Shown here: in pieces, positions 1 to 6,960 of the stretch
Layout: each line of letters opens with the position of its first letter
Numbering within the stretch: position 1 is the stretch's first letter
From: Scatosoma sp900555925
Lineage (GTDB): Bacteria > Bacillota > Clostridia > Christensenellales > Borkfalkiaceae
Direction of reading: 5' to 3'
DNA length: 12,430 nucleotides
Assembly (NCBI GenBank): GCA_959603585.1
Contig: CAUGYD010000020.1
Span: 1-12,430 of the forward strand
Notes under the pieces: generated by a model
The model's database searches: none
What the model was told of the DNA's origin: nothing
The model's input: the letters and a program-made list of their open reading frames with translations, nothing else
Made by a program: the position numbers and the translations under genes

Positions 1-159
1 TTGATAAAACACGGTGTTTCGACTTCGACTCCTGCGGTGACCCGCGTTTCTTGGGTAGAGACAGAGGGACTTCTTTTGACCGTACTCCCGGAATATCTGT
101 ATGCTTCGGGACTCTATACGACAGATATTTCCTGGGACGTCAGGCCTTCGGCGTTGTAA
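1..159 (+). CDS. C-terminal end of an unrecognised protein (partial)
   Basis: Frame 1 is open from the left edge to a TAA at 157-159 and gives 52 residues ending in YTTDISWDVRPSAL. The composition (Ser/Thr-rich start, alternating hydrophobics, a Trp-containing last strand) suggests the end of a beta-rich extracytoplasmic or virion-like domain, but I recognise no family. A strong bidirectional hairpin starts 3 bases after the stop, which supports a gene ending here on this strand. The reverse strand is also open over this stretch, so the strand choice rests on the terminator and on the protein-like composition. The start lies outside the window. Confidence 0.45.
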   Translation: MIKHGVSTSTPAVTRVSWVETEGLLLTVLPEYLYASGLYTTDISWDVRPSAL

Positions 160-161
160 AT

Positions 162-198
162 AAAAAAGAGCTGCGGAATATTATTCGCAGCTCTTTTT
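162..198. terminator. Bidirectional Rho-independent terminator
   Basis: A perfect GAGCTGCG / CGCAGCTC stem is flanked by A-tract 162-167 and T-tract 194-198, with a 10-base loop. It lies between the + strand partial gene ending at 159 and the - strand ORF ending at 211, so it can serve both convergent units. Confidence 0.85.
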
Positions 199-210
199 AT
201 TCAGAATATT

Positions 211-486
211 TTATTGCCTGCGGACTTTTACTTCGACGAAATTTGTATAAATATCGGCTCCGTTTTCGAAGACTATATGCGCCCGACTTCCCATGTAATA
301 CCAACGTTCGTAACCGTACTCGAATAAGCGGTACGATCCCGAAGGGGAAAGAAAGACAAAACGACAGTCGCAGGAATATGTATTACAATAACATTCGACG
401 GTATTTTGTCCCTCTAAATTCTTAAAATAACGTTTACGGAGCGGTTTGAGTAATCTGAAAGGTAACAGTGAGCGTTCCTCCGTCAA
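211..486 (-). CDS. Small Cys/Tyr-rich ORF overlapping the 3' end of the DUF11 gene
   Basis: This ORF runs from a TTG at 484-486 to a TAA at 211-213, just before the bidirectional terminator. The last ~70 residues look protein-like, with a Cys cluster (ECYCNTYSCDC) followed by aromatic-rich strands (SYRLFEYGYERWYYMG) and a basic end. Third codon positions are richer in C and G than in the competing reverse frame. The start is doubtful: no ATG, GTG or TTG lies in frame after the DUF11 stop at 434. Translation must therefore begin inside the DUF11 gene at TTG 484-486, which has no good ribosome site, or arrive by a +1 shift from the DUF11 frame, or the start was lost by mutation. No family recognised. 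Confidence 0.4.
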   Translation of the reverse strand: MTEERSLLPFRLLKPLRKRYFKNLEGQNTVECYCNTYSCDCRFVFLSPSGSYRLFEYGYERWYYMGSRAHIVFENGADIYTNFVEVKVRRQ

Positions 487-826
487 CCATATCCGGCAGA
501 TTTACGCTCAAAACGCCACCGGTAAACGTAAAATCAGAAGTTGCCGCATCATTGATTTTGACCCCGAAAGTCGTATCCAGAGTGACGATAGAATCGAGAG
601 TATCCGTAAGAACTCCTTTGGTGAACGTATCACCAGAACTGTTTTGAACCTTAATCGTATAAAGAAGAGGGCCGTTTACCCAAAATTCTTTGTCGGCCGT
701 CTTGGTAGCGGTCAGTCCCTGAATGATGGTGGTACTGACCTGATTGCTGGAAAACGTGACGGGATTTGCCGCCGCACCGTAAGAGCCTGCAAAATCTGCT
801 TGGTTTGTCAATGTAACTTTTGCCAT
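434..826 (-). CDS. DUF11-type single-domain surface-like protein
   Basis: A 130-residue protein with the pattern of stand-alone DUF11 / conserved-repeat proteins of Clostridia. It has a short N-terminal lead (MAKVTLTNQADF), then the core motif TATKTADKEFWVNG, strand YTIKVQNSSGDTFTKGVL, TDTLD, and a closing LTVTFQITQ strand. Such domains are Ig-like beta sandwiches usually found in cell-surface or spore-surface proteins. This copy has no visible signal peptide, sorting signal or membrane segment. The start is well supported: AGGAG at 833-837 lies 6 bases upstream of the ATG. A second ORF overlaps the 3' end in the +1 frame. Its export route and partner are unknown; the family call is by motif recognition. 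Confidence 0.75.
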   Translation of the reverse strand: MAKVTLTNQADFAGSYGAAANPVTFSSNQVSTTIIQGLTATKTADKEFWVNGPLLYTIKVQNSSGDTFTKGVLTDTLDSIVTLDTTFGVKINDAATSDFTFTGGVLSVNLPDMVDGGTLTVTFQITQTAP

Positions 827-989
827 AAAATTCTCCTGAAAGTGATTTTACGGGATTTTCATACCCGCAATAACAGTATATGCTTTATCTTTTACCGATG
901 TTTACAATTTTCGTATAACTTTTATATCGGCCGACGCATATAATAAATATGCGCATAAGCGCAAATATACTTTTTACAAGGGGAGAAAT

Positions 990-1346
990 ATGGAAGAATA
1001 TCTTGAAATGATCAGTGTACCCGCCATCGCGGTTATTGTTTATTTCGTCGTCGCCGTCATCAAATACGCCGTAAAAGAAAATGAGACTTTCAAACGGTTT
1101 ATTCCGTTGATTTCAGCCGGCTTAGGAGTGGCGCTCGGAATCGTAGCCTATTTTGCCGTCCCTCAGATAATGCCCGCAGAAAACGTTTTTGTAGCGGTCA
1201 TTATCGGTGGCGCCAGCGGCCTTTCCGCTACGGGCGCGCATCAGATTTTCAAACAGACGAGCAAGCGCAAAGAAGATGAAGATATTGAAAAGAATGCGTC
1301 CGCTTCTGAAACAGAGAAGAAAGAGGACAAAGAAGATAAAAAATAA
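990..1346 (+). CDS. Holin-like membrane protein (Hol44 / Phage_holin_5_2 type)
   Basis: 118 residues with three hydrophobic stretches (about 8-27, 39-58 and 66-85) joined by short loops, then a very charged Lys/Glu tail from residue 88 to the end. This layout, with the phrases VIKYAVKENETFKRFIPLISAGLG and GGASGLSATGAHQIFKQ, fits the Hol44 holin family. In phages these proteins make the membrane lesion that lets endolysin out; many Clostridia carry solitary chromosomal copies of unknown role. No endolysin or phage structural gene is adjacent here. The start is clear: AAGGGGAG at 978-985 precedes the ATG. A TATAAT at 939-944 could be its -10 element, but its -35 is poor. A hairpin follows directly after the stop. 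Confidence 0.7.
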   Translation: MEEYLEMISVPAIAVIVYFVVAVIKYAVKENETFKRFIPLISAGLGVALGIVAYFAVPQIMPAENVFVAVIIGGASGLSATGAHQIFKQTSKRKEDEDIEKNASASETEKKEDKEDKK

Positions 1347-1381
1347 TGAAAGAGCGGCTCTGAAAAAGAGCCGCTCTTTCA
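1347..1381. terminator. Long hairpin after the holin-like gene
   Basis: A 15-bp perfect stem (TGAAAGAGCGGCTCT with its complement) around a GAAAA loop begins immediately after the stop codon at 1346. On the + strand the T-run is inside the 3' arm (CTCTTTC) and no U-tract follows. On the - strand it is followed by ATTATTTTTT. It probably ends both converging units. Confidence 0.7.
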
Positions 1382-1388
1382 TAAAAAA

Positions 1389-1412
1389 GGGCGTCCTCAA
1401 AAAAGGACGCTC
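1389..1412 (-). terminator. Terminator of the acetyltransferase gene
   Basis: Read on the - strand, GAGCGTCC - TTTTTTGA - GGACGCCC forms an 8-bp stem (one G-T pair) followed by TTTTTT. It lies about 100 bases past the end of the GNAT gene and just before the longer hairpin at 1347-1381. Confidence 0.7.
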
Positions 1413-1511
1413 TCAAAGAAGGAGATTTCTTCCGTAAAATCTTATTCATCGTTCTATCAATCGTTCCTATTTTTTTGGATTGTTGCTCGCTATTCTTCCA
1501 TAACCTTTTAC

Positions 1512-2063
1512 TTATATGGAGGCATAAAGCTGAAAATAGCGCTCCCGCGTCATGACATACACAAGCTCATCGAGAACGAGTCCGTCATACCTTTTCCAGC
1601 TCTTTTCGAGTCGAGAACAATATTGAAAGCCCAATTTTTCAATGACTCTCTTCGATCGGAAATTAAAGGGAAAGTGCGAGACGATGAGCGCCTTTGCATC
1701 ACGTTCAAGGAATGCAAATTTTATGGCGCGGACCGCCGCTTCGGGCGCGAGCCCTCTGCCCCAATATTCTTCGGATAGAGCATATCCGAGTTCGAAATCA
1801 TAGTGTAAAGGGAGTTTTTCCTTTTTTGTTTTATGCAGCCCTAAGGAACCGATAACTCTGCCCGTCTCTTTGAGTTCTATCGCCCATGTTTCGTCTTGTT
1901 CGGAGAACTGCTTCAAAATTTCTTTGGTTTCGAGAATGTCTTTATGAGGTTTCCAACCGCACATGGGGCCGACTTTGTCGCTTTTTGCATAGGCATATAA
2001 ATCGTCGGCGTCCGTTTCCCTCCATTCCCTTAAAATGAGCCTTTGGGTTTCCAGCTTCTTCAT
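1512..2063 (-). CDS. GNAT acetyltransferase, RimJ/RimL-like
   Basis: 183 residues, the usual length for this family. The N-terminus has the RimJ/RimL signature (LETQRLILREWRETDADDLY). The acetyl-CoA-binding region is at 91-109 (ELGYALSEEYWGRGLAPEA), and the closing motif N134-x-x-S-x-R-V-I-E-K-LGF lies at 134-146. The family transfers an acetyl group from acetyl-CoA to the amino group of a protein N-terminus or a small molecule; the substrate cannot be read from sequence. The start is supported by AAGGGAGGT at 2071-2079, 7 bases upstream of the ATG. The gene has its own promoter and terminator, so it is a single-gene unit. Confidence 0.88.
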   Translation of the reverse strand: MKKLETQRLILREWRETDADDLYAYAKSDKVGPMCGWKPHKDILETKEILKQFSEQDETWAIELKETGRVIGSLGLHKTKKEKLPLHYDFELGYALSEEYWGRGLAPEAAVRAIKFAFLERDAKALIVSHFPFNFRSKRVIEKLGFQYCSRLEKSWKRYDGLVLDELVYVMTRERYFQLYASI

Positions 2064-2086
2064 CTTTTTTACCTCCCTTTCGGTAT

Positions 2087-2115
2087 ATTATACCATATTC
2101 ATTGAAAAAAAGCAA
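2087..2115 (-). promoter_or_regulatory. Promoter of the acetyltransferase gene
   Basis: On the - strand, TATAAT (2092-2087) lies 17 bases downstream of TTGCTT (2115-2110), a partial -35 match. The spacing is ideal and the -10 is perfect. The transcript would start about 15 bases before the ribosome binding site of the gene at 2063. Confidence 0.55.
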
Positions 2116-2156
2116 GGATGGACAAGAAAAAGGAATGAGGGAGAAAATGGAGAAAA

Positions 2157-2894
2157 TCACATTTCCCGCTTCGCGAGGATTTTTCCGCTTTCGGAATCGA
2201 CGAGAAGGGCAAAAATAGTTCCTTCACGGTCGATAATTCCGATATAATAATAAGGCGCATCCTCGTAAATCAATCTCAAATAAATTTCTCCCGCGAACCC
2301 CTTGGAATCGGTCATGGACTTAAATTTTTCGCTCTCCGCCGTCTGAATCTTTTCTACCACCTCCTTGGGCGAAAGCATGTTATCCGTGCGTACCGTGGTC
2401 GCGGTCATTTCGAGCGAAGTTTCTTCGATTGTAATTTTGAAAGAAATAGAGGACGCCGCGGAAATATCTAAAGTACAGGAATAGAAATACTCCAATTTTA
2501 CATTGTCGAAGGACATGTCGCCGCCGTATTCCTTACCGTTGTAGGTAAAGGAAATATCGCAAGATTCCGTAACGACGGGGCCGGTGAGATAGATTTCCGC
2601 GCGCGGAGAAACGGCGCGCTTTACTCCGTCGGCAGTGTAGGGAGATTCTTTTTCCGTCGCGTAGACTCTGAGCGAGAAGTCCTCTTGTTCGGCAAGGAGG
2701 ATATTACTTCTTAGTTCGGAGACGTAATCAAAATAGTCGATCGTTTTACCGCAGGCTCCGAGAGACACCAAAATGACGGGAGCGAGTATAAGCGCGCATG
2801 CGCTTCCGATTCGGAAAGTCTTGTGCGGTTGTTCGTAGGAAGCCGAAATATCGGGAGTGAAAACGAGGTTCTTTTTCTTAAAAAACTTTTTCAT
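2157..2894 (-). CDS. Putative lipoprotein of unknown function
   Basis: 245 residues. A basic N-terminal tail (about 1-30) precedes a hydrophobic segment (31-47) that ends in a lipobox-like LGAC with Cys48, so the mature part is probably lipid-anchored on the outer face of the membrane. The tail is longer than in a typical lipoprotein signal, so an uncleaved signal anchor is possible. The exported part is beta-rich (for example EIYLTGPVVTESCDISFTYN) and ends in YYYIGIIDREG...SGKILAKREM, reminiscent of PepSY-like ends. No family is assigned. No Shine-Dalgarno site precedes the ATG; instead a TATAAT lies 6 bases upstream of it, so the message may be leaderless. It is divergent from the gene at 3012. 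Confidence 0.65.
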   Translation of the reverse strand: MKKFFKKKNLVFTPDISASYEQPHKTFRIGSACALILAPVILVSLGACGKTIDYFDYVSELRSNILLAEQEDFSLRVYATEKESPYTADGVKRAVSPRAEIYLTGPVVTESCDISFTYNGKEYGGDMSFDNVKLEYFYSCTLDISAASSISFKITIEETSLEMTATTVRTDNMLSPKEVVEKIQTAESEKFKSMTDSKGFAGEIYLRLIYEDAPYYYIGIIDREGTIFALLVDSESGKILAKREM

Positions 2895-2951
2895 GGTAAC
2901 ATTATATTAAAAAAAGGTGCGAAACATGACGGACAAATCTCTTTCATACAG

Positions 2952-2980
2952 TTGATTTTTGCGAAGGAATGTGATAAAAT
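2952..2980 (+). promoter_or_regulatory. Extended -10 promoter of the membrane protein gene
   Basis: TTGATT (2952-2957), a 17-base spacer, then TGA-TAAAAT with the hexamer at 2975-2980. This combines a good -35, ideal spacing and the extended -10 TGn. The ribosome site GGAGG (2999-3003) and GTG start (3012) follow at natural distances. Confidence 0.7.
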
Positions 2981-3011
2981 AGATAATAATCGGAAATCGG
3001 AGGAAAGAAAA

Positions 3012-3662
3012 GTGCGGATTGATAAGGTAATTTTGAAAGCCGTATTGAGTACGTTGCTGGCAATTATTGTGCTGTGCGGCGTCATGGTGACGGCTCTCGT
3101 ATTTCTTTATCCGTCCACATTGATGGAAATTTCCTATAACGTCGGAATGGACAGCGCGAGCGCTTGGTTTGCCGACCGCGCCTATAATCAGTCGGATAAC
3201 ATCTATTACATCGGATATGCAACGGAAGTGGCAATCGGCGCGAAAAATCCCGATCCCGAAGCAATCGAAAAATACGGCGAAAAATTTATCGTGGACGAGC
3301 AGTTCCCGAAGTATTGCGCGGAGATGGACGAGCTCTCGGCGGAGGCAGGGATTACCGGAAGTTATGCCCAATATATTTACGGACAAGTGTATACAGCAAA
3401 GTATAGGTTGGGCAAAAAGACCGAAGCGGTAGAAGCTGCCTTTGCGGTCAATCGCGATTCTTTTCCGAGAAATAACGCGGTGGCGGCCGTCTTGTTCGCT
3501 GCTTTGGACGACGGTTCCGGAGGGGATATAGATACTATGAAACTCCTATTGGAAGGGATGCAGGAGCTCAAAACGCAAGCAGCCGATTTCCCGGACGAGG
3601 ATCTCGATTACCTCAACGCGCTCATTAAACTGACCGCGGAACGGATGGATGAACTCTCTTGA
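3012..3662 (+). CDS. Single-pass membrane protein with helical extracytoplasmic domain, unknown function
   Basis: 216 residues from a GTG start at 3012-3014, chosen because GGAGG at 2999-3003 lies 8 bases upstream and the membrane segment then sits at the N-terminus. The frame stays open further upstream to 2823, but that part overlaps the divergent gene and its promoter. Residues about 7-33 (ILKAVLSTLLAIIVLCGVMV and following) form one membrane helix or uncleaved signal. The remainder looks mostly helical, with repeated YNQ/YATE, YGQVYTAKYRLGKKTEAVEA and LLEGMQELKTQAAD-like segments that recall TPR-type helix pairs. I do not recognise a family. It has its own promoter and terminator. Confidence 0.75.
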   Translation: MRIDKVILKAVLSTLLAIIVLCGVMVTALVFLYPSTLMEISYNVGMDSASAWFADRAYNQSDNIYYIGYATEVAIGAKNPDPEAIEKYGEKFIVDEQFPKYCAEMDELSAEAGITGSYAQYIYGQVYTAKYRLGKKTEAVEAAFAVNRDSFPRNNAVAAVLFAALDDGSGGDIDTMKLLLEGMQELKTQAADFPDEDLDYLNALIKLTAERMDELS

Positions 3663-3671
3663 AAACAAATT

Positions 3672-3704
3672 CGGACAGGAGGAGTCAGCCCGTCCGTTTT
3701 CTTT
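3672..3704 (+). terminator. Rho-independent terminator after the membrane protein gene
   Basis: CGGAC (3672-3676) pairs with GTCCG (3692-3696), with two further G-C pairs inside a mismatch, and TTTTCTTT follows at 3697-3704. It lies 10 bases after the stop codon. Confidence 0.7.
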
Positions 3705-3707
3705 ACA

Positions 3708-3735
3708 TTGTCAAAAAATTTTAACTTTCTATAAA
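3708..3735 (+). promoter_or_regulatory. Possible guaB promoter, unusually close to the start codon
   Basis: TTGTCA (3708-3713), 16-base spacer, TATAAA (3730-3735). The hexamers are good, but transcription would begin near 3742, inside the AAGGAG at 3739-3744, leaving a leader of about 11 bases. Either the real start site differs or guaB is made from an almost leaderless message. Confidence 0.4.
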
Positions 3736-3752
3736 TGCAAGGAGACATACCA

Positions 3753-5210
3753 ATGAGCAGCAGAATTGTAAAAGAAGGCTTGACGTTCGACGACGTACTT
3801 CTCATTCCTCAGGCTTCCGACGTGGTACCCGCAGATGTGGACCTCAAAACGAAGCTTACCGACGACATACGCTTGAATATACCTCTCGTCAGCGCAGCCA
3901 TGGATACGGTCACCGAAAATAGAATGGCGATCGCTATTGCGCGGGAAGGCGGTATCGGTATCATTCACAAAAATATGACGATCGAACAACAGGCGGAACA
4001 GGTAGACAAAGTAAAGCGCAGTGAGCACGGTGTCATCACCGACCCCTTCTTTTTGGAACCTGAAAATCTCGTCAAGGACGCGGTCGCGCTCATGGAGAAA
4101 TATCGCATCAGCGGCGTTCCCGTCACGAAGAACGGAAAGCTGGTAGGGATACTTACCAATCGGGATCTTCGCTTTGAAAATAATTATGAACAGCCTATCG
4201 CCAACGTGATGACCAAGGAGAGGCTGGTTACGGCTCCTGTGGGAACTTCTCTCGAAGAAGCAAAGAAGATTCTCGGAAAATACAGGATAGAAAAACTTCC
4301 CATTGTGGACGGAAAAGGGTACCTTAAAGGACTCATTACGATTAAAGACATTGAAAAGTCCATTCAATATCCCAATTCCGCGCGGGATAAAAACGGTCGT
4401 CTCCTCGTCGGCGCGGCGGTCGGTACTGCCGCAAATACAATGGAGCGCGTCGCCGCGCTCGTCGAAGCGCGCGCGGACGTCATCGCGATCGATACGGCGC
4501 ACGGACATTCTAAATTCGTCTTGCAAAAGGTATCCGAAATCAAAGCGAAGTTCCCTCAGATTACGCTCATTGCGGGAAATGTTGCGACAGCCGCTGCGAC
4601 TAAGGCGCTCTTTGACGCGGGCGCGGACGTCGTGAAGGTAGGGATCGGACCGGGCTCTATCTGTACCACTCGCGTAGTGGCGGGAATCGGCGTTCCTCAG
4701 CTCACCGCAGTAATGGACTGTGCCGAGGAAGCGGACAAAATCGGCAAGCGGGTGATTGCGGACGGCGGAATCAAATATAGCGGCGATATCGTCAAGGCGA
4801 TTGCGGCGGGGGGCAGTGCGGTTATGATAGGTTCCCTGTTTGCGGGTACGCTGGAAAGCCCCGGCGAAGTCGAACTGTATCAGGGCAGAAGCTTTAAGGT
4901 ATATCGCGGCATGGGTTCGCTCGCGGCTATGGCGGCGGGAAGCAAGGATAGATATTTCCAGGAAAATTCCCGCAAGTTTGTTCCCGAAGGCGTCGAGGGG
5001 CGCGTTCCTTATCGCGGAAGCGTCGCGGAGATCATCTATCAGATGAAAGGCGGCCTTCGTTCGGGCATGGGATATTGCGGGAAAAAGGATATCGAGTCTC
5101 TGCGTACCAATTCCGAGTTTGTGCGGATCACCAATGCGGGGCTTATCGAAAGTCACCCTCACGATATTTCCATCAGCAAAGAGGCGCCCAACTATTCTCA
5201 GCGGAATTAA
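3753..5210 (+). CDS. guaB: Inosine-5'-monophosphate dehydrogenase
   Basis: Oxidises IMP to XMP with NAD+, the first committed step to GMP, in the cytoplasm. It has 485 residues, full family length. The N-terminus is classical (LTFDDVLLIPQ, then SAAMDTVTE and GGIGIIHKN). Two CBS domains follow at about 95-210 (YRISGVPV and YRIEKLPIVDGKG). The catalytic loop GPGSICTTR has the nucleophile Cys304. YRGMGSL (from Tyr384) and the mobile flap EGVEGRVPYRG (around Arg417) are also present. All key residues are intact. The ATG at 3753 is chosen because AAGGAG at 3739-3744 sits 8 bases upstream; an in-frame ATG at 3735 overlaps that site and is unlikely. guaA follows 107 bases downstream. Confidence 0.97.
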   Translation: MSSRIVKEGLTFDDVLLIPQASDVVPADVDLKTKLTDDIRLNIPLVSAAMDTVTENRMAIAIAREGGIGIIHKNMTIEQQAEQVDKVKRSEHGVITDPFFLEPENLVKDAVALMEKYRISGVPVTKNGKLVGILTNRDLRFENNYEQPIANVMTKERLVTAPVGTSLEEAKKILGKYRIEKLPIVDGKGYLKGLITIKDIEKSIQYPNSARDKNGRLLVGAAVGTAANTMERVAALVEARADVIAIDTAHGHSKFVLQKVSEIKAKFPQITLIAGNVATAAATKALFDAGADVVKVGIGPGSICTTRVVAGIGVPQLTAVMDCAEEADKIGKRVIADGGIKYSGDIVKAIAAGGSAVMIGSLFAGTLESPGEVELYQGRSFKVYRGMGSLAAMAAGSKDRYFQENSRKFVPEGVEGRVPYRGSVAEIIYQMKGGLRSGMGYCGKKDIESLRTNSEFVRITNAGLIESHPHDISISKEAPNYSQRN

Positions 5211-5222
5211 GGCGGAATTAAG
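5201..5222 (+). repeat. 11-bp tandem duplication across the guaB stop codon
   Basis: GCGGAATTAAG occurs twice in direct tandem (5201-5211 and 5212-5222). The first copy encodes the last residues and TAA of guaB; the second lies in the spacer and repeats the same TAA. Confidence 0.9.
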
Positions 5223-5233
5223 GCAGAAATACG

Positions 5234-5270
5234 AAAACGGCGCTCGCTTCATTTATGAGTGCCGGTTTTT
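5234..5270 (+). terminator. Hairpin in the guaB-guaA spacer (terminator or attenuator)
   Basis: CGGCGCTC (5238-5245) pairs with GAGTGCCG (5257-5264) with one G-T pair, preceded by AAAA and followed by G plus TTTTT. It lies 24 bases after guaB and 47 bases before guaA. It would end or reduce transcription into guaA, so guaA may have its own promoter or depend on read-through. I see no purine riboswitch aptamer in this 107-base spacer. Confidence 0.7.
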
Positions 5271-5317
5271 CGGCTTTTACAGACAAATAAATTATTACGG
5301 ATTAAGGAAGAAAAATC

Positions 5318-6862
5318 ATGACTCAACACGAAAAAGTCCTCGTCCTCGATTTCGGCGGACAATACAATCAGCTCATCGCGCGGCGCGTGCGTGACCTCAA
5401 TGTGTATTGCGATTTGAAAAACTGCGATATGACGATAGAGGAAATCAAGGAATATAATCCCATCGGCATCATCTTCACGGGCGGTCCAAACAGCGTTTAT
5501 GAGGAAACGTCTCCCCATGTCTCCCCCGAGATATTTTCGCTCGGCATACCCGTGCTCGGAATCTGCTATGGCTGTCAGCTCATTGCATACACGCTGGGCG
5601 GTACTGTTACGCACGCCGAAACGAGCGAGTACGGCAAACGGGAGATTCGCGTTTTGAAATCGGGAAATCTCTTTAAGAATGTCCCCGAAAAGAGCGTCAG
5701 CTGGATGAGCCATACCGACTATGTCTCCGAAGCTCCGAATGGATTTGATGTTTTGGCGGATACGGAAGCGGGGACCTGTCCCGTCGCGGCGTTTGCGGAC
5801 GAAAAGCGGAAAATTTACGGGGTACAATTTCACCCTGAGGTCGTGCATACCGAATACGGAAATCAGATTTTGAAAAATTTCCTGTACGAAGTCTGCAGTG
5901 CGAAGGGCGATTGGACCATGAGCGGATTCGTCGCGGAACAGGTAAAGAAATTGAAGGAAAAAATTGGGGATAAGAAGGTGCTGTGTGCCATGAGCGGTGG
6001 CGTCGATTCCGCGGTAGCCGCGACGCTCATTCATAAAGCGGTCGGGAATCAGCTCATCTGTGTATTTGTGGACCACGGCCTTTTGCGTAAATACGAAGCA
6101 GACGAGGTCATGGAAGTGTTCAGGGATAAGCTGGGCATGAATCTCGTCAAAGCGGATGCGGGGGAAGTGTTTCTCGAAAAGCTGGCGGGCGTTTCCGATC
6201 CCGAGAAAAAGCGCAAAATTATCGGTGAAGAGTTTATCCGCACCTTTGAAAAGGAAGCAAAGAAAATCGGTGCGGTGGACTATCTCGTACAGGGTACCAT
6301 TTATCCCGACGTCATTGAGAGCGGTAAAGGGAAATCCGCCGTCATCAAGAGCCATCATAACGTCGGGGGGCTTCCTTCCGTCGTCGATTTCAAGGAAATT
6401 ATAGAGCCGCTCCGCGACTTGTTTAAGGACGAGGTTCGCCGCGTGGGCTTTGAATTGGGCTTACCCCGAAAGGTAGTCATGCGCCAGCCCTTCCCGGGGC
6501 CCGGTCTTGCAATACGTATCATGGGCGAAGTGACGAAAGAAAAGCTGGAAACCTTGCGCGACGCGGATTTCATCCTGCGCGACGAAATCGCAAAGGCGGG
6601 CTTGGACGAGGAAATTTGGCAATATTTTGCCGTAATTACCAATAGTCCGACTGTGGGCGTCATGGGGGATTTCAGAACCTATGAAAACGTCATAGCGCTT
6701 CGCGCCGTGACCAGTGTAGACGCCATGACGGCGGACTGGGCGAGGATTCCCTACGACGTTTTGGAAAAAATCAGTACCCGTATCGTAAACGAAGTCAAAC
6801 ACGCGAATAGAATCGTATACGACATTACGTCCAAACCGCCGGCAACGATTGAGTGGGAGTAA
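5318..6862 (+). CDS. guaA: GMP synthase (glutamine-hydrolysing)
   Basis: Converts XMP, ATP and glutamine to GMP. It has 514 residues, full length. The N-terminal class I amidotransferase domain (about 1-190) has the nucleophile Cys83 in GICYGCQ and the His172/Glu174 pair in FHPEV. The ATP-pyrophosphatase domain starts with the PP-loop SGGVDS (226-231). The C-terminal dimerisation domain has RQPFPGPGLAIRI and ends in the standard TSKPPATIEWE. The ATG is preceded by AAGGAAG (5304-5310). The gene acts directly after guaB in the pathway. Its 3' end is a known insertion site for genomic islands, and the DNA beyond it here becomes AT-rich accessory sequence. Confidence 0.98.
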   Translation: MTQHEKVLVLDFGGQYNQLIARRVRDLNVYCDLKNCDMTIEEIKEYNPIGIIFTGGPNSVYEETSPHVSPEIFSLGIPVLGICYGCQLIAYTLGGTVTHAETSEYGKREIRVLKSGNLFKNVPEKSVSWMSHTDYVSEAPNGFDVLADTEAGTCPVAAFADEKRKIYGVQFHPEVVHTEYGNQILKNFLYEVCSAKGDWTMSGFVAEQVKKLKEKIGDKKVLCAMSGGVDSAVAATLIHKAVGNQLICVFVDHGLLRKYEADEVMEVFRDKLGMNLVKADAGEVFLEKLAGVSDPEKKRKIIGEEFIRTFEKEAKKIGAVDYLVQGTIYPDVIESGKGKSAVIKSHHNVGGLPSVVDFKEIIEPLRDLFKDEVRRVGFELGLPRKVVMRQPFPGPGLAIRIMGEVTKEKLETLRDADFILRDEIAKAGLDEEIWQYFAVITNSPTVGVMGDFRTYENVIALRAVTSVDAMTADWARIPYDVLEKISTRIVNEVKHANRIVYDITSKPPATIEWE

Positions 6863-6873
6863 TGATAAAAATG

Positions 6874-6904
6874 TCAAAAAGCCTTGCGACATAAGGACTT
6901 TTGA
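6874..6904 (+). terminator. Imperfect hairpin after guaA
   Basis: TCAAAA-G-CCTT (from 6874) pairs with AAGG-C-TTTTGA (to 6904), with one bulged base in each arm and a 7-base loop. It starts 12 bases after the guaA stop and is the likely guaA terminator. The stretch 6905-6960 that follows holds no ORF; it has a short direct repeat GCAAC-GTTTTT-GCAAC around 6923-6938. Confidence 0.45.
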
Positions 6905-6960
6905 GTTTCAAAATCCCCTCGTGGCAACGTTTTTGCAACATTCGAGTATTCTTCATAAAT

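Noticed and set aside
990..1346. Prophage at the left side, suggested by the holin-like gene
   Set aside because: No endolysin, tail, capsid or integrase gene is nearby. Single holin-like genes are common in Clostridial chromosomes.
2823..3011. Upstream extension of the 3012 membrane protein gene
   Set aside because: It overlaps the divergent lipoprotein gene and the extended -10 promoter. The GTG at 3012 has a proper GGAGG and puts the membrane helix at the N-terminus.
3663..3752. Purine riboswitch before guaB or guaA
   Set aside because: The 90-base and 107-base leaders hold only a terminator hairpin each. No purine aptamer core with its conserved loops is visible.
3729..5252. 507-codon open frame on the - strand over guaB
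   Set aside because: It is the mirror of guaB, whose motifs and length are complete. The reverse product is Arg/His/Asp-rich without recognisable domains.
5249..6358. 369-codon open frame on the - strand over guaA
   Set aside because: Mirror of the intact guaA gene, caused by codon bias; no ribosome site or domain.
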